DNA of 64,000 nucleotides from Spirogloea muscicola (GCA_009602725.1 WELB01000049.1:65255-129254), one strand, 5' to 3'. Positions 33,015-44,291 are shown, numbered from the stretch's first letter. The notes: generated by a model not told the origin, from the letters alone. Program-made: numbers and translations.

Positions 33015-33500
33015 GTGAGATACAGTATGGAACTCACGTGAGAAGCTTGGAAAGCAACTACACCAGGCTCATAAGTTGGGAGTCAGGTTTAGGATTTAGT
33101 CCAAGTCCGCCAATACGACTGTACACATGATCATGGACACTATCAAGGCTCCTAGCGCGGAGAGCCGCCAATCAGGCTCCTCCACGTGGCAAGCTCTGCC
33201 CTCTTCGCTGGCTAGACCAGAAATGCACGCAGGCAGTTACCACCAGAGTGGCAGATGGCCAGATTCATAACAGAATGGCGCTTGTGTGCAGTAATTCTGG
33301 CGCTTCGTCTGCTGCACAATGCTCGACTTCTTGGTCCGCTGGTCGTTTCGGCAGCCACAGGCTGTGGCCTGTTCAGCCGAGCATTGGCGGCTCGCAAGTC
33401 AAAGGCCGTGGACAAACTGTCCAGCCAAGTAACTGCAGCAGACCAGTCCGCCAACTTAGCAGGGAAGACAACATCAGCCCAGGTAAAGTAGCCTACCTCA
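33015..33500 (+). other. Possible cytoplasmic-tail exon of HAP2
   Basis: After the donor at 33014, a frame at 33255-33482 reads RLLHNARLLGPLVVSAATGC and later ARKSKAVDKLSSQVTAADQS, ending at CAG|GTAAAG. It is basic and could continue the HAP2 tail, but phase and homology do not prove it. The stretch 33,500-33,850 holds no visible gene and is the gap between the convergent HAP2 and SEX4-like genes. Confidence 0.3.
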
Positions 33501-33850
33501 AGTAATGTGGGTGGAGCTTAATCTGATGTGCAGTATGGAAGGTCCATCAGGGCCCAGCCAATGAACAGGCCTGTCCATTCATATATTGCTACTCCAAGCT
33601 TTTGCTGTTGCTTCGTTCTTTACCTGCGTAATAGTCATACTCGTGTTGTATCCATATTGAAGAGGGCACCTAAGTGGCCACTTCCTTGAACAATCTCCAC
33701 CGCATTCTTTGGTGAAAAACTCTTCTTTCTGAGACAGTCTGGCTACCTGCAAATTCTTTTTTTTGCAATTGTGCTCAGTGTCTAGTCTCTTTATATCCCC
33801 GTTGAGTACATAGTCAGAATGCTGAAAATTTAGGCCAGCAAACCCTAGTA

Positions 33851-36800
33851 TCAGTCACTGATGGAGGCAGCAAGCTCATCCAGCCGTCTGCGGAGGAGCT
33901 CGCGATCCTTGTCTGTGAGCTTGGCATCCTCTTGCATCAGCCGTTTGCGCATAGCATAGGATTCGCTGCCCAAGCTGGTTCCAACAACCTGCAATTTGCA
34001 GCTGTGAGGTGCATTTAGGGTGCCAGTAACAAGCTGATTGCCAGCCCAATACAATGAGGCATCAAAACATACGTGAAATTAGCATTGCTTGTGAGACAGA
34101 AGGCATGCACAGGGTACTGGCGCAGATTGTATGATGAAGCCTGCAAACTGCTGAAATTGTCAAGTATGAAACTGTAGTTGAAGGAGTAGCTCATTATCTC
34201 CAACCTCGATGTAGTTGTTTACATTCCCACTCTTGTCTACGGGTGTCAGCGGAGCGTTCGGATTGTATGTCCAGTTGCCATCAACAACATACTTGTACTG
34301 GTATCGTCCAAACTGTCGAACAAAGCCCATGCCTTGATTATTCCGCGCACTGAAGCGCCAGTAAGGTTTGGGACCACACAGACTGTATTCATGGACTCAA
34401 TATCATGCTCAATCATTTTCACCTTCTCAAGTTGTTCTCCTTAACATCGTTCATGACATGTGCAGCATCGAGTCGAAGTGTAAGCTGCGCAGAAGTGCAT
34501 GGCCATCTTACAGAGAGCTCACGCTCCAGGACCCATCGCTGCAGCTTTTTGTCGTATTCAAGCGGAACCTTCTGTGGGGCCAAGAGACGGGCCTTAGAGT
34601 GTGCATGATCACCAAATTCCAAAACTTAGTGGTCACTGGGCACAATGATCTGCTGTCGACACAGTACTCACATTGAACCAGCCTACATCGAGGCCAGCAA
34701 TTTCAACTTGCTTTGCCGAGCCCCCTTGCCGCCACTGCAGCCTGACTAGCTCCTTCTCATGACCAGTCAACTGCACGTTTGTCCCATCAAGTATTTCAGC
34801 AACTGCGTCTAAGGAAGTCAATACCAGTGCATAGCACGAGCACCTGAAACATGCAACGAATGTCACATGAGGCATATGCAAGCCAATATTACAATATGCA
34901 GAAGTTGAACATTTTATGTGCAGGGCTGCTCTTTGAGATGGTCGCCTTACAAGATCGACAGTGGCACTGCGAATGGCCTCAACCTTAGGGCTGCAGCGCC
35001 GAACTTTCTACTTGCACACAGACAGCCACTTACAACAGACACTTCAGAGCCAGAGCCTCAGATCTCTAAGGTAGTGAGCTCATGTGTCAGGATGTTGTTG
35101 CAGGTGCAGGGCATTGTCAGAGCACTGTACAGCATCTGTAGCTAACACCAAGTCTCGTCTGGGAGGTAGAATGACCTCCAAGATTCAGCATGACCTCATC
35201 TTTGCGTGGGAAAGACAATAGTCTGCTTGGTGGTGAGGACATAAAGCTACCTGAAGATCAGCATACGCCTCCAGCAAGTCATACCCTCGCAACCAAGTCA
35301 TGTAGGCTAGCTGCATCACCATGAGGGCAATTTGAGCCATCAGGCACACAGGAATCATCACAGCCAAGCATGCTGTATCCTTGCTCAAGATAAAGATCTA
35401 CTAACTCAGTTGAACTCCTGCTAGTATGTTTTTGCCTAACACCTACAGTGATCAGATAATGTAGGTCATCAACAGACCGCAACAGCAGGCGCTCGTCCAA
35501 GTCCAGCTGTGCAGTGCACATATGCATTTCCGCCTCGTTCCTGGAAGGCCCGATGCAGCTTCGCAACAGCAGTGGGCAGCTCCTTTCTCAGGCTGAAGGG
35601 GTCAAAGTCCCTACGAGCCCGCAAGAGATTCAATGCTCAGATGCAAGCGCTACTGCCTATTTTATTTATACCCCTCACAGCGTCACTCATACGAAAAGCA
35701 ATGATGCGCCAATCCTGAAGCCTCTCTACTCCCCTCATTTCAACATTCTAGCTCTTGTTGAGCCAACTCAGCGTGTTCCAAACCTGATTACCTGATTCCT
35801 GATCTCACATGCTCAATGTCACCCCTTTCGGCTGCCCTAGCTTGAATGGCAGCCAGGTCCAAGTTGAAATACCTGTCATCAACAAGCACTGAGGGTCACT
35901 TGTATAATGGTGATGCGACAACAGAATCTTTGCATGGCCATTGAAGCACCATTTGATCTGCGCAAGGCCAGGTCCTCTATGCTTGTATAGGTGAGTTGGC
36001 TCAGTTGCTGCTAACCCAGCTTTCATGAGGTGACGGCATGCCTACTGTAGGTCTTGCTCTTGCTGGAGACACAGGATGGTGCTCACTCCGGCACTTTCAC
36101 GGAGATGATCAACATCGTCTGGCTTCTGCAAAGATCGTAGTCAGAGCCTAAGCCATCAGAGTGAGACTGGGGCAAGCAAACAACACTTGCCATTCCAAAG
36201 CATCAGATCTCAAAATTTCGCGCTTTGTAAGGGAGGGCACCCTCTGAAGCTCACCTGCGGGCAGGAACCGACGATGAGATCTGGTAGAAGATAGGAGTAG
36301 TTCATCCCCAACTCATGCCTGTAGACAAGGGCTGCAGCAAAGAAGAACGCAAGTTCTCCTCCAGATTATCTTACTTTTGGGCCCACAGCATCTCCTGCTA
36401 TCATTTTTATGACCACAGTCATCCTTGACACATGCTACAGGACAGCTCTTACATTGGAAGGCTTGAATGAATCACAGTCATCCTTGACATATGTTACAGG
36501 TCAGCTCTCCTAGTAAAAGGTATCTTGCTCACGGACCTGCATCTTCCATCGCTTGCTGCATTGTGGAGGAGTACTCCTTGGCCTTCTGCTCATCATCCTG
36601 CCTGGTGCCCTCAGCTTCTTTCTGCTGAGCAAGGGGGGCACATAGCTATCAGCTGCTTCCATGGTCAATCAGGAGGCCCTTTAGGTGGCTCCCTCCGCCG
36701 TTGCAATCCAGGTCCCAATGTGGAGCGGCAGACCAGCGTGAACGACTGCCTGGGACCTGTCAAACGGGAAGACAAGCCCGGTTTCCCACAGGCCCGAGTG

Positions 36801-37297
36801 CGGCCAGCGAGTGCGGGAGCTGGCATCGCACCTCAGCCTCCACGCGATCCGCCCAGATGATGCCGTCCTTGCGGCCCTGCTGCACCACCGCTTCCGCCCG
36901 CACGATGGAGGCCCCGCCGCGCGAGCCGGGCGCGGCCGGAGCTCCGCGAGCTCGGCTGCCGCGGAGGGCGGCGCCACGGAGGAGCACGTGGCCACCGTGG
37001 AGCACAACCCAGTGGGCCTTCGTCGCAGGACCGTTCGCCGCCGCCCTCGCCTGACGGCATGCCGCTCCGGCAGCGAGCCTGGCGGCCGCCGCGCCGGAGC
37101 TCTTCGGCCGTGTGAGTGCCGTGCTGCGGCGAAGCGCAAGCCGGGCGCACCCAAAGGCCAGTCGCCGCCGCGGGCATCGCGACGGGCGCAGCTCGCGCGG
37201 CGTCCGCGCGCACTCACTCTCGCCTCGCGCCGAGGCAGCGGAGTCCGCTGCCGCCGCCGCCGCCGCCGGCGCAAACGCCGCCGCCGCCGGCGGCCAT
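33851..37297 (-). CDS. SEX4: SEX4-like phosphoglucan phosphatase with CBM48
   Basis: Dual-specificity phosphatase that removes phosphate from starch glucans in the chloroplast. Exons traced: 36537-36624 ([16 protein letters not shown]), 36255-36331 ([20 protein letters not shown]), 36046-36125, 35792-35872, 35478-35610, 35251-35310, 34951-35007, about 34672-34850, 34512-34571, 34205-34312 and 33851-33988. The catalytic loop [13 protein letters not shown] carries C and R of the CX5R motif. The D general-acid segment ([13 protein letters not shown]) and [19 protein letters not shown] follow the SEX4 order. The starch-binding CBM48 follows: [45 protein letters not shown]. The C-terminus ([20 protein letters not shown]) matches the family. 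Exon 1 ends at 36832 ([15 protein letters not shown]). Its GC-rich, arginine- and alanine-rich upstream part suits a transit peptide. The ATG at 37297 is a guess. One border (the 34951 donor to the next acceptor) does not keep phase. Confidence 0.87.
36414..36530. repeat. Two-unit 59-bp tandem duplication in a SEX4 intron
   Basis: CACAGTCATCCTTGACACAT at 36414 is repeated with small changes at 36473. Non-coding. Confidence 0.7.
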
Positions 37298-37371
37298 GGC
37301 GGTCCAGCGGCCTCCCAGCCGAGAAGCGCTCGCCGGGGAGAAGTGGCCCCGGGAGGACGGGCCGGGCTGAA

Positions 37372-37458
37372 ACGTCAAGCGCGGCCAGATTAACTGGTGG
37401 CTGGGAGAGGCCAGCCCAAAAGAATGGACAAGGTCTGAAGGAGTCGGAGTGCTAAGGA
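37372..37458 (+). repeat. LINE-associated repeat block
   Basis: CAAGCGCGGCCAGATTAACT, then GGTGGCTGGGAGAGGCCAGC and AGGAGTCGGAGTGCTAAGGA. The same block occurs at 7.6 and 14.6 kb, and in reverse at 1.9 kb. Confidence 0.8.
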
Positions 37459-38490
37459 AACCGCCGTGACGTCGGAGAGACGACGGCGGCCAGAGCGGCC
37501 ACATACAAGGCCAGCAAGCCCATGTTCCCGCGACGAAGGCACGCCAGCCCCGACGAGCACGACTGCAGGCCGCCTGCTGCTGCGGCCTCCCCGCTCGGCA
37601 CGCCGCACAAGCAGAGGCAGCACGGAGAGGCCGCCGGCCGAGGCCCGGATGCCGCACGGCGGGCAGCACCCACCTCCACCACCAGCCGCAGCTCGCCCAC
37701 GGTGCTGGTGCATGGGCCGAGCGAGCTGCCGAAACACCGACTTGCGGCGGCGCAAGACCGAGAGGCACGCGCCGGCAAGCCCATCTCGGCTGGGAAGACC
37801 ATCCTCGCACGTCGTGCATAACCTAGCCTGGCGGTCACTCAACCGAGGCTTGGAAGCAGGGACCTAGGAATCCAAGTGTCAGACTGCGGCTGGTACGCTG
37901 TGATCACCACGCCGGCAGTCCAAGTAGTGCCTGCTTTTGCTTCACAATACCCACCGCGAGGCCAGCACTGGAGGTCGACGCTGGGCCTTCACACGCTTGG
38001 GGACAATCATGTCAAGTGATGCACGCTTTCCGCGGCCCGCGGCCAGGTTGTGCGCCCACAAAGATGGATGCAGCGTGACATTGCCCTTGAGCGTCCGTGG
38101 TAATGGGCACCTTATCCTTACCTCTACATTTACACGGCAGCCAATGTCTCACATCAAAGTCGCCAGGTACGTCGCAGGAGCTGGTTGCACCAGGTCAGGG
38201 AAAGAGTCGGGGGTGGGAGCTTGGTGGAAGCAAGCAAGACTACACGCACGAAGAAGCAGGAGACTTGCTGCAGCTTGCAGGGGGGTGCACGCGAGCCAAG
38301 CATTGCGTAGTGGCCGGACTTCGTTGCGAAACTCCACCTGGTGACTGTGGCATGCCTCTGCTGGACCTCGTCTGCTCGTGCGACGTCAGTCAAGGGGCTG
38401 TGACTGGCGAGGCACAGCCGCAAAGGAACCCAGTCCAGCCCCGGAGAAGTGGCTCACGAGATTGGGCCCGCAAGGCTGAGGCGGATCATG
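37459..38490. other. GC-rich region without a firm gene
   Basis: Open frames exist on both strands. A plus frame at 37,522-37,821 ends VLVHGPSELPKHRLAAAQDR; a minus frame 37,452-37,838 ends in a hydrophobic stretch. They are antisense to each other, and neither has homology I recognise or clear splice support. Confidence 0.3.
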
Positions 38491-38961
38491 CACCGCGAGG
38501 CGGCGTGGGCGAGCATGCATGCACCACCTGCAGCGACGACGCCGCCGCCGCCGCCGCCGCCGCCGCCTCACCGCCGCCGCCGGCTGGCTCCGCCATCTCC
38601 CGCGGCGCTCGCGGCCGCGCTGGCGTCGGACCTGTACCACGGCGTTCTTGCTTTCCGCAAGCAAGCACGCGGAGGCCCTCCAACGCGGGCCGCGAGAGTG
38701 GCCCCCAACGTCAGGTGCACTCCGACGAGGCGACGCTTCGCTCCGTCTGTGGTCGACGCTCGCTGGCCGTCTAGCCAGGCGCCTTGGCAAAGCGGGCGCC
38801 TGTGAACCACGCTCCGAGCATGCCTACGTCTGAGCTGAACAGGCTGCTATCGATGGAGGAGCAGCAGCACTGCGCTACACCAAATCAGACGTCAATCATG
38901 CGTGCTGTGCATGCCTCTGCACACACGCGCACAGCAGCTATTCGCACTGACAGCTTGGCAG

Positions 38962-39493
38962 GAGCCTGAGACAGCCGCGGCGCACGACAAGGGGATGGCG
39001 CAACTGGCAAAAGACACAGGCGCACAAGAGGCCCACCATGATAATGCAGCACAGTCGAAATTTGAGCAAGTGCTCGCGCATGCCGAGCAGGCCATAGAGC
39101 ACACCGCTGATTCGATTGAGCAATATTGGTCAAGAGTGCGAGAGGCTTTGTACGATGCAAAACGGGAGGCTGTCAAGGAGTACGAGCGAGCAGCCGAAGC
39201 AAACCATGCGCGGTACGAGGAATCCAAGAGGCATGTGGAAGAAGCTAAGCAGTACACTGGAGAGGCGGCAGGCGAGGCAAGGCGGCGAGCTGAAGTGGCA
39301 ACTGAACGAGCCAGGCTCGAGGCCGTTGAGAAGGCTGAACGAGCCCGGCAACTAGCGGCGGAGCTAGAGGGCAAGCTAGCCCACATTCTAGAGAAGGTAA
39401 GACCAATTGCAGGACCGGTGCACCTCAGCCCTACCAACTGCGACCTGACCCCAATCAACCGCGCAACCTTTCCAGCAGGTTGAAAATGAGTGA
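38962..39493 (+). CDS. Charged alpha-helical (LEA-like/apolipoprotein-like) protein, 3' exons
   Basis: Exon 38962-39396 and last exon 39479-39493 (VENE, stop), joined in phase 0 at AAG|GTAAGA..CCAGCAG|GTT. The protein is rich in A, E, R and K, with an 11-residue-like helical periodicity: FEQVLAHAEQAIEHTADSIE, YDAKREAVKEYERAAEANHA, EVATERARLEAVEKAERARQ. Such helices are typical of group 3 LEA proteins and of apolipoprotein-like amphipathic proteins that bind membranes or protect against drying. The 5' exon is not resolved. The GC-rich stretch 38,500-38,830 is the likely place, but three frames compete. Function inferred only from composition. Confidence 0.6.
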
Positions 39494-40330
39494 CATCTGA
39501 TTGGGCGCATCCAAGATAATCTGTTCATCGGTCGTCGATTTCCTGTGCCTGATCTTAGCAGCCCTGCTGCAGGTCAGAGACTACATGAGGGACATCATGA
39601 AGTCGAGAAAGGGTGAGGGCCTTGGGCAAGAGTGACTGCGCAACCAATATCCAGTGATCGCCCCTGCCAATCAACCTCCTATACCTGGGGGGCGACAAGA
39701 CTAGTGATGCCCTAAACTCCAACACCATCTGCTGGCCATGCTGGATCAAGCCTGGTACACTCACCTGTCGACACAGGTCTAAGCGTCCGGTATACATGAC
39801 ACACCCTGCACCAGTACTTGGAGCCCCCTGAAATGGCAACAGAAACCCTCGTGAGAGTGGCTGCTATACAAAACCACCTCCATGGCAGCTTGCTGGACAA
39901 TCTAGTCTGGTGCGGCAGGCGAGCTGTCTGGAGACGTCCATCTTTAGTGGCCTGGCGCGAGCGAGCTCCACAGCAAGGGACTGATGAAAGACTAGCTTGC
40001 AGCCGACTGCGAAGGCTGTCCTTTCCCGTGAAGTGCTCGAAGCTCTTGGTCCACCGATCTCATGATCATTGGAGTCCACCTCGTGGACTCCATAGCTTGA
40101 TTTTGGGGTTTGCCACAGCACAATACGCTCTTGTTGCGTAAGGGTGGTCTCAGAAAATGAATCTTATGTGTAAGTGCTAAATTGTGCACACTGGGTCCAG
40201 TGGCTCATGGAGCACCAGTGAGCAACGGCTCAATCTCAGGAGGAGGATGAAGAAAAGCCAAAGCGTGCTGGCCAGGCACGGCTCGGCAAAAGACTGGGAA
40301 CTCAGAGGCGGACATGGGTACGAGGTGCAT
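39494..40330. other. Intergenic region, no gene seen
   Basis: 3' flank between the plus-strand LEA-like gene and the minus-strand gene ending at 40331. No coding frame or repeat recognised. Confidence 0.4.
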
Positions 40331-41373
40331 TCACAATATTGTACAAACGCAACACTTGCTCTGCTTTGGCAACGTGACCACCGTCGACGTCCCCGGCTCT
40401 GAGAAGAGTAGCGGCTCTGCCAGCGGTCGTTGATACTGCGGCTTTCGCTTCTCCAAGTACTCCTGCCACTCCTGCTCGACGCTCCGCACTGGACCAGTCC
40501 TAGCCTCCGGTAGCTGAGCCTGGGCCTGCTTGGTCTCAAACAAGAGGTCCTCCCGGCTCCCCCACCGCAGGCTGTCATTGGGAGGCCGCGCAAGGCGAGG
40601 ATATGGGGCCCGTGTTGGCGCCTGGACCGAGGTTTGAAACGTCACTGCCTCCCGCAGGTTCTGCACAAGCGTCACCTCGCGGTAGACCTTGTCTGCTTCC
40701 GCCAGGAGCTCCAACGCCTGCATCAATATCGTGGATGATTAAACGCCGTGCAAAGGGGTAGAGGCTCGGCAATGGGTTCCCGACGTGCCCTTGCAGACAC
40801 TGAAGATGGCTGCTACTGCCGTCGCATACGCCATCAGCTCCCCCAGAGGCAAGGCCGGCTGCGAGTCGAGATTCCGGAGGCTGTTTGCATGCTGTTCTGA
40901 CGCAGTCGTCACCCTGGCGCGCATGGTGGTCATGCGCGGTGCCAGCAGACGAGCGTTCACCTTGTGCTCGTGGCCGTGCCGGGCCTCCTCGAGCGCGATC
41001 TGAGCGAGGCCGCGGCGCGGCGCAGGCGCGTCAGCACAGGGCTCGCCACACAGGGCTCTCCTGGTCGCAATTTATGATGCCGTTTTGGCATGGCTCTAGG
41101 CTGACGGTCGGGGGGAGGTCCAAGGGAAGGCCAGCAGCCCCTTCGAGGGAGAGTGGCCATGACGGCAGCCGCGACGAGTACGGCGGCAGAAGCGGCGGCG
41201 TTGGCGGCAGCGGCTGGGGGGGGCCCACGGCTGAAGGTGCTCACCCTGCGCAGGCGGTACTCCTCCTCCTCCAGCAGGCGCGCCTCGTCGGCCAGCACCT
41301 TCACGGTGATGCGCTGTCGCCCCAGCGGCTGCTGCCGCGCCGCGCCGAAGGCGCTCGGCGACGGCGCCGCCAT
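40331..41373 (-). CDS. Helical protein with possible C-terminal prenylation motif
   Basis: Three exons, 41245-41373, 40799-40999 and 40331-40717, all phase 0, about 238 residues. Exon 1 begins MAAPSPSAFGAARQQPLGRQ and continues into a charged helix (VLADEARLLEEEEYRLRR). Exon 2 is helical (LEEARHGHEHKVNARLL, ARVTTASEQHANSLRNL, LPLGELMAYATAVAAI). Exon 3 has ALELLAEADKVYREVTLVQN and EWQEYLEKRKPQYQRPL. It ends KCCVCTIL, whose last four residues fit a CaaL geranylgeranylation box with two more cysteines just upstream for further lipidation. I do not recognise the family. The ATG (context CGGCATGG) lies 30 bp from the short N gap, so an upstream exon cannot be excluded. Confidence 0.6.
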
Positions 41374-41403
41374 GCCGGGCCCCGGCCCCGGCGGCCCAGC
41401 GCC

Positions 41404-41459
41404 NNNNNNNNNNNNNNNNNNNNNNNNNNNNNNNNNNNNNNNNNNNNNNNNNNNNNNNN
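41404..41459. other. Short assembly gap (Ns)
   Basis: 56 Ns next to a run of 13 G residues. It sits just upstream of the start of the 40.3-41.4 kb gene. Confidence 0.99.
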
Positions 41460-42125
41460 GGGGGGGGGGGGGTTCTGCCACGGGTGGGAAAGACCCACCA
41501 GCTGGCAGTCACGGGGGCGCCGGTTCGAACCCGCGCGGCGCCTCCGAGTGCTTTTCCCAAGCCCGCGAGCAAATCCCCGGGGGGCTGGGGGGGGTAAAAT
41601 TATCGCCGGAGCCGCCACCACCCCCGCCTGGTCACCCGCCCCAGTCTGGGGCATTCGCCCACCGATTTGAGCCCCCCCCCTTCCCCCTCTGTTGCCGCTC
41701 CCCTGCCCCGCTCCTCCATGAAGCGACGCGTGTCCGCCGCCAGACTGGCCCGCAGGCGGGGCCCTCAGGTGCCGGTTCTGTGGCAGCCCCCCCCACGCCC
41801 GCCCCAAGCTGCCATGGCAGGCAAGGCCCCCGGCAGTGCTTCGCTGCCCGCCTGCCGTCTACAGTGCTGCGAAGGGCCCTCGAGCCGCTAGCCGCCACGC
41901 TCGGCCCCGGCGCCGCCGCCTGCGCCACCCCAACTCTCCGCCGGCACGGCTTTCCCCACTCCGCAGATCAGGAATGTGAGCTCTTCCAAATGGGAAAGCT
42001 CGTCCACATTGAGAGCAGTGGCTGTGAGAAGAACTGGCTCTTCCAATGGGGGCAAGGGCTGTAAGAAGCCAGCCCAAAAAAGAATTGACAAGGTTCGAAG
42101 GGGCCTAAGTACGAAGGGGCCAGAG
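41460..42125. other. GC-rich spacer ending in LINE-type repeat
   Basis: The first part (41,460-41,940) is GC-rich with homopolymer runs and no convincing gene. From about 42,010 it holds the GTGGCTCTCCCAATGGGGGC-like and GAATTGACAAGGTTCGAAGG blocks seen at 7.9, 14.7, 21.1 and 26.3 kb. Confidence 0.5.
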
Positions 42126-42139
42126 GCGCTAGCTCTGAA

Positions 42140-42560
42140 CCAGGGAAGGATGAATCACTCGATAACAACGAGTGAGGAGCCTCAAATCCGACAGACTAGC
42201 TGGCGGAAAACAATCCCCCTGACGAAAGCCAGAGGCAGCAGCGAGAGCACGGCCAGCACGCAGGTGCAAAGCGTGGGCCAGGGATCGCTGAAGGGATACG
42301 GCTAGTCGCATGCTATAGACTTGGGCCAACGAGCCAGCGGCGTTGATGTCAGCCTGCTCACCTCGCCTGCGGGACCCAGAGCGTCTCGCAAGCCTGGCCA
42401 GCAGGTCGAGCCACTGGGACCCGAGAGCCCCGTGCACATCCACGGCCAGGGGTACGAACTCGTCCTCAGCCGGGTGGTCAGCGTGCTTGGCGGCCTTGAC
42501 GCGAGCGGCGTTTGCCGCAGCATGGCCAGCCCTCAGCTGTGAGAGGCCAGCCCAAAGAAA
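42140..42560 (-). mobile_element. Truncated LINE C-terminal coding end
   Basis: The minus strand reads VDVHGALGSQWLDLLARLAR, then AAGSLAQVYSMRLAVSLQRS, LAHALHLRAGRALAAASGFR and SLSDLRLLTRCY, continuing without the usual stop. It is an inverted copy of the 20.35-20.64 kb tail; the AHALHLRAGRALAAASGFRQ block is identical in both. Confidence 0.8.
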
Positions 42561-43140
42561 TGGATCCAAAGGAATGGACAAGGTCTGAAAGGGCCGGATG
42601 GCGCGAGAAGCAAGATTCAAAACGCAGTAAGCTCATGTAATCTGCAAATGTAAGCTCATCCATAGCGTGCGGGAAAAGAACGCGGCTGCTGATATCTAAA
42701 GAGCGGGAAAGGAGGGACAAAGTCCAGAGGGCCGAAAGGCGCTAAGAGCACTGAGCTATGGGGTTACTAAGCTCGCATCCGCTGTAGTCTCTTGCATAGC
42801 TGTGTGCCATTCGGCCCTTTGAACCTTGTCTACTCTTTCTAGGCTGGCATTTTACAGCCCCGGCCTTACACTGGAGGAGCTGTTGTTGTGCAAGAGACTC
42901 CAGCGATTGGGCGCTAGTAATCCCAGGACAGCAGCCGCAAGTCTGAGTAACTTGCAGCAAAGAAGATACTGCTCTTCCAGAGCAAGGCAACGGCTGCCAG
43001 AGGCCAGCCCTAAGCAATGCACAAGGCCTGAATAGAAGTGAGCTCTTCCAAAAGCAGCGGGGGCTGTGAAAAGCCACCCCGGGAAATATGGACAAGGTCC
43101 AAAGGGCCGAAAGGCGCCAAAAGCACAGCTATGCTAGAAA
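42561..43140. repeat. LINE-associated repeat fragments
   Basis: Contains GGACAAAGTCCAGAGGGCCG, GGACAAGGTCCAAAGGGCCG and GTTACTAAGCTCGCATCCGC (reversed CRGY-type peptide end). These are diverged relatives of the 6.9 and 25.3 kb repeats. Confidence 0.6.
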
Positions 43141-43423
43141 CTACAGCACAGAGGAGCTGAAAGGGAAAGGCGTCCCCCCACCCTGCTGGCCATTTGCATT
43201 TGCAGCAGCGTCCGTAGAATCACGCCCGCCGCCATGGCTCCACCGAGTGGGCGGCTCCACTGTCCGGCCCGGGCAGGTCGCTGTGGAGGGCTGGCCAGTG
43301 TGGATCTGCTGCGAGCTGGACCCAGATCTCACACCAATAATGCTGGCGCTGCTTCTCATATACGTCAACGCAAGGGAGCGCAGCAATTGCTGGTGCAAAG
43401 AATGGGCTCAAGTGACTGAAGCC

Positions 43424-44184
43424 CTATGCTGAGGGGGTTTTTGAGGCCACGGTGCGAGAGACACCAGCCATACGACGCTCTAACTGCCACAGTGCTGCAA
43501 GCTCCAACTCCAGTTTAGGGGACAAATCTGGAGCCATCGTTGTGGATACTGCTTTACTTACAACAAAGAGCAGCATTGGCTTGTGGGCACTCTTTGCCAA
43601 GCAAAGGACGGAGTTACACCGTGCAGGAGCTGCTCGTCCTCCGCATGGCATGTCTGGCCATCTGCTCTTCCAGTGCATGTTGCACCATGCAAACTGCAAA
43701 TGAGCTGGCTTTCTTCGCCCGCTGGCAATACACCACCGCTGTAGTGCCAAAGCTGCAGCTTCAGTGCCCAGCCCTCCGACTGCAAGCCTTATGGAGCAGG
43801 CACAGGCACTGGTGTCTCCATGTCAGTCCGAGAATTGGCAGCCATGCCTCCGTAATGGCTGCGCCACAAGTCCAGACATCTTGCACTATACTCCTGCTAT
43901 ATTGATCAGGCTCCAGATGTGGAGCTTGCCTCAACATGGGGAGCGCCAGACCAGGTCCACAGTCAATCACAAGAGCAGCACTAAATGGCGCCACAAGGCT
44001 GGTTTCCTACGTGCTGCAACTTTCTTTGGCTAAGCAATACATGGTTCGCTCCAACCGCAGCGGATCTTTTGGAGCATCCTCCCAAGCCCTGCTTGTATCC
44101 ATGTCCTTGGAGCTGAACCAGCCCCAAGCAGCATACAGCGACAGTCGCGTGTCTCAGTGACTGAAGCTCCACGCTGATAGCCAC
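43424..44184 (-). pseudogene. Possible protein-kinase-like remnant
   Basis: On the minus strand VIDCGPGLALPMLRQAPHLE (about 43,930-43,990) is followed by PDQYSRSIVQDVWTCGAAIT. This recalls the kinase activation segment up to the DVWxxG motif, with DCG in place of DFG. No ATP-binding loop or HRD motif is visible nearby. A minus frame ending at 43424 (LELELAALWQLERRMAGVSR) could be a last exon. Weak evidence; it may be a pseudogene, or a divergent gene whose exons I could not join. Confidence 0.25.
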
Positions 44185-44291
44185 CCTGCTATCGTGGCCT
44201 GCAGCGAAGGAGATGAAGATAGCCTACAGTTAGATGGCTGGCGACCCAGGGTGCAGGCTCCTCGGTGTAAGAGAATCCAAGAAATAAAAGT

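Noticed and set aside
36811-37455. Plus-strand frame with [20 protein letters not shown] opposite SEX4 exon 1
   Set aside because: Third-position GC is higher in the minus frame, which also ends at a donor in the right phase for the SEX4 second exon.
37214-37842. Minus-strand frames with a hydrophobic stretch (GLLALYVAALAAVV)
   Set aside because: Runs out of a LINE-type repeat, competes with an equally open plus frame and has no homology or splice support.
41500-41575. tRNA-like stretch with GGTTCGAACC
   Set aside because: The T-loop-like decamer is present but no acceptor stem, anticodon arm or D arm pairs around it; it is next to an assembly gap and G homopolymers.
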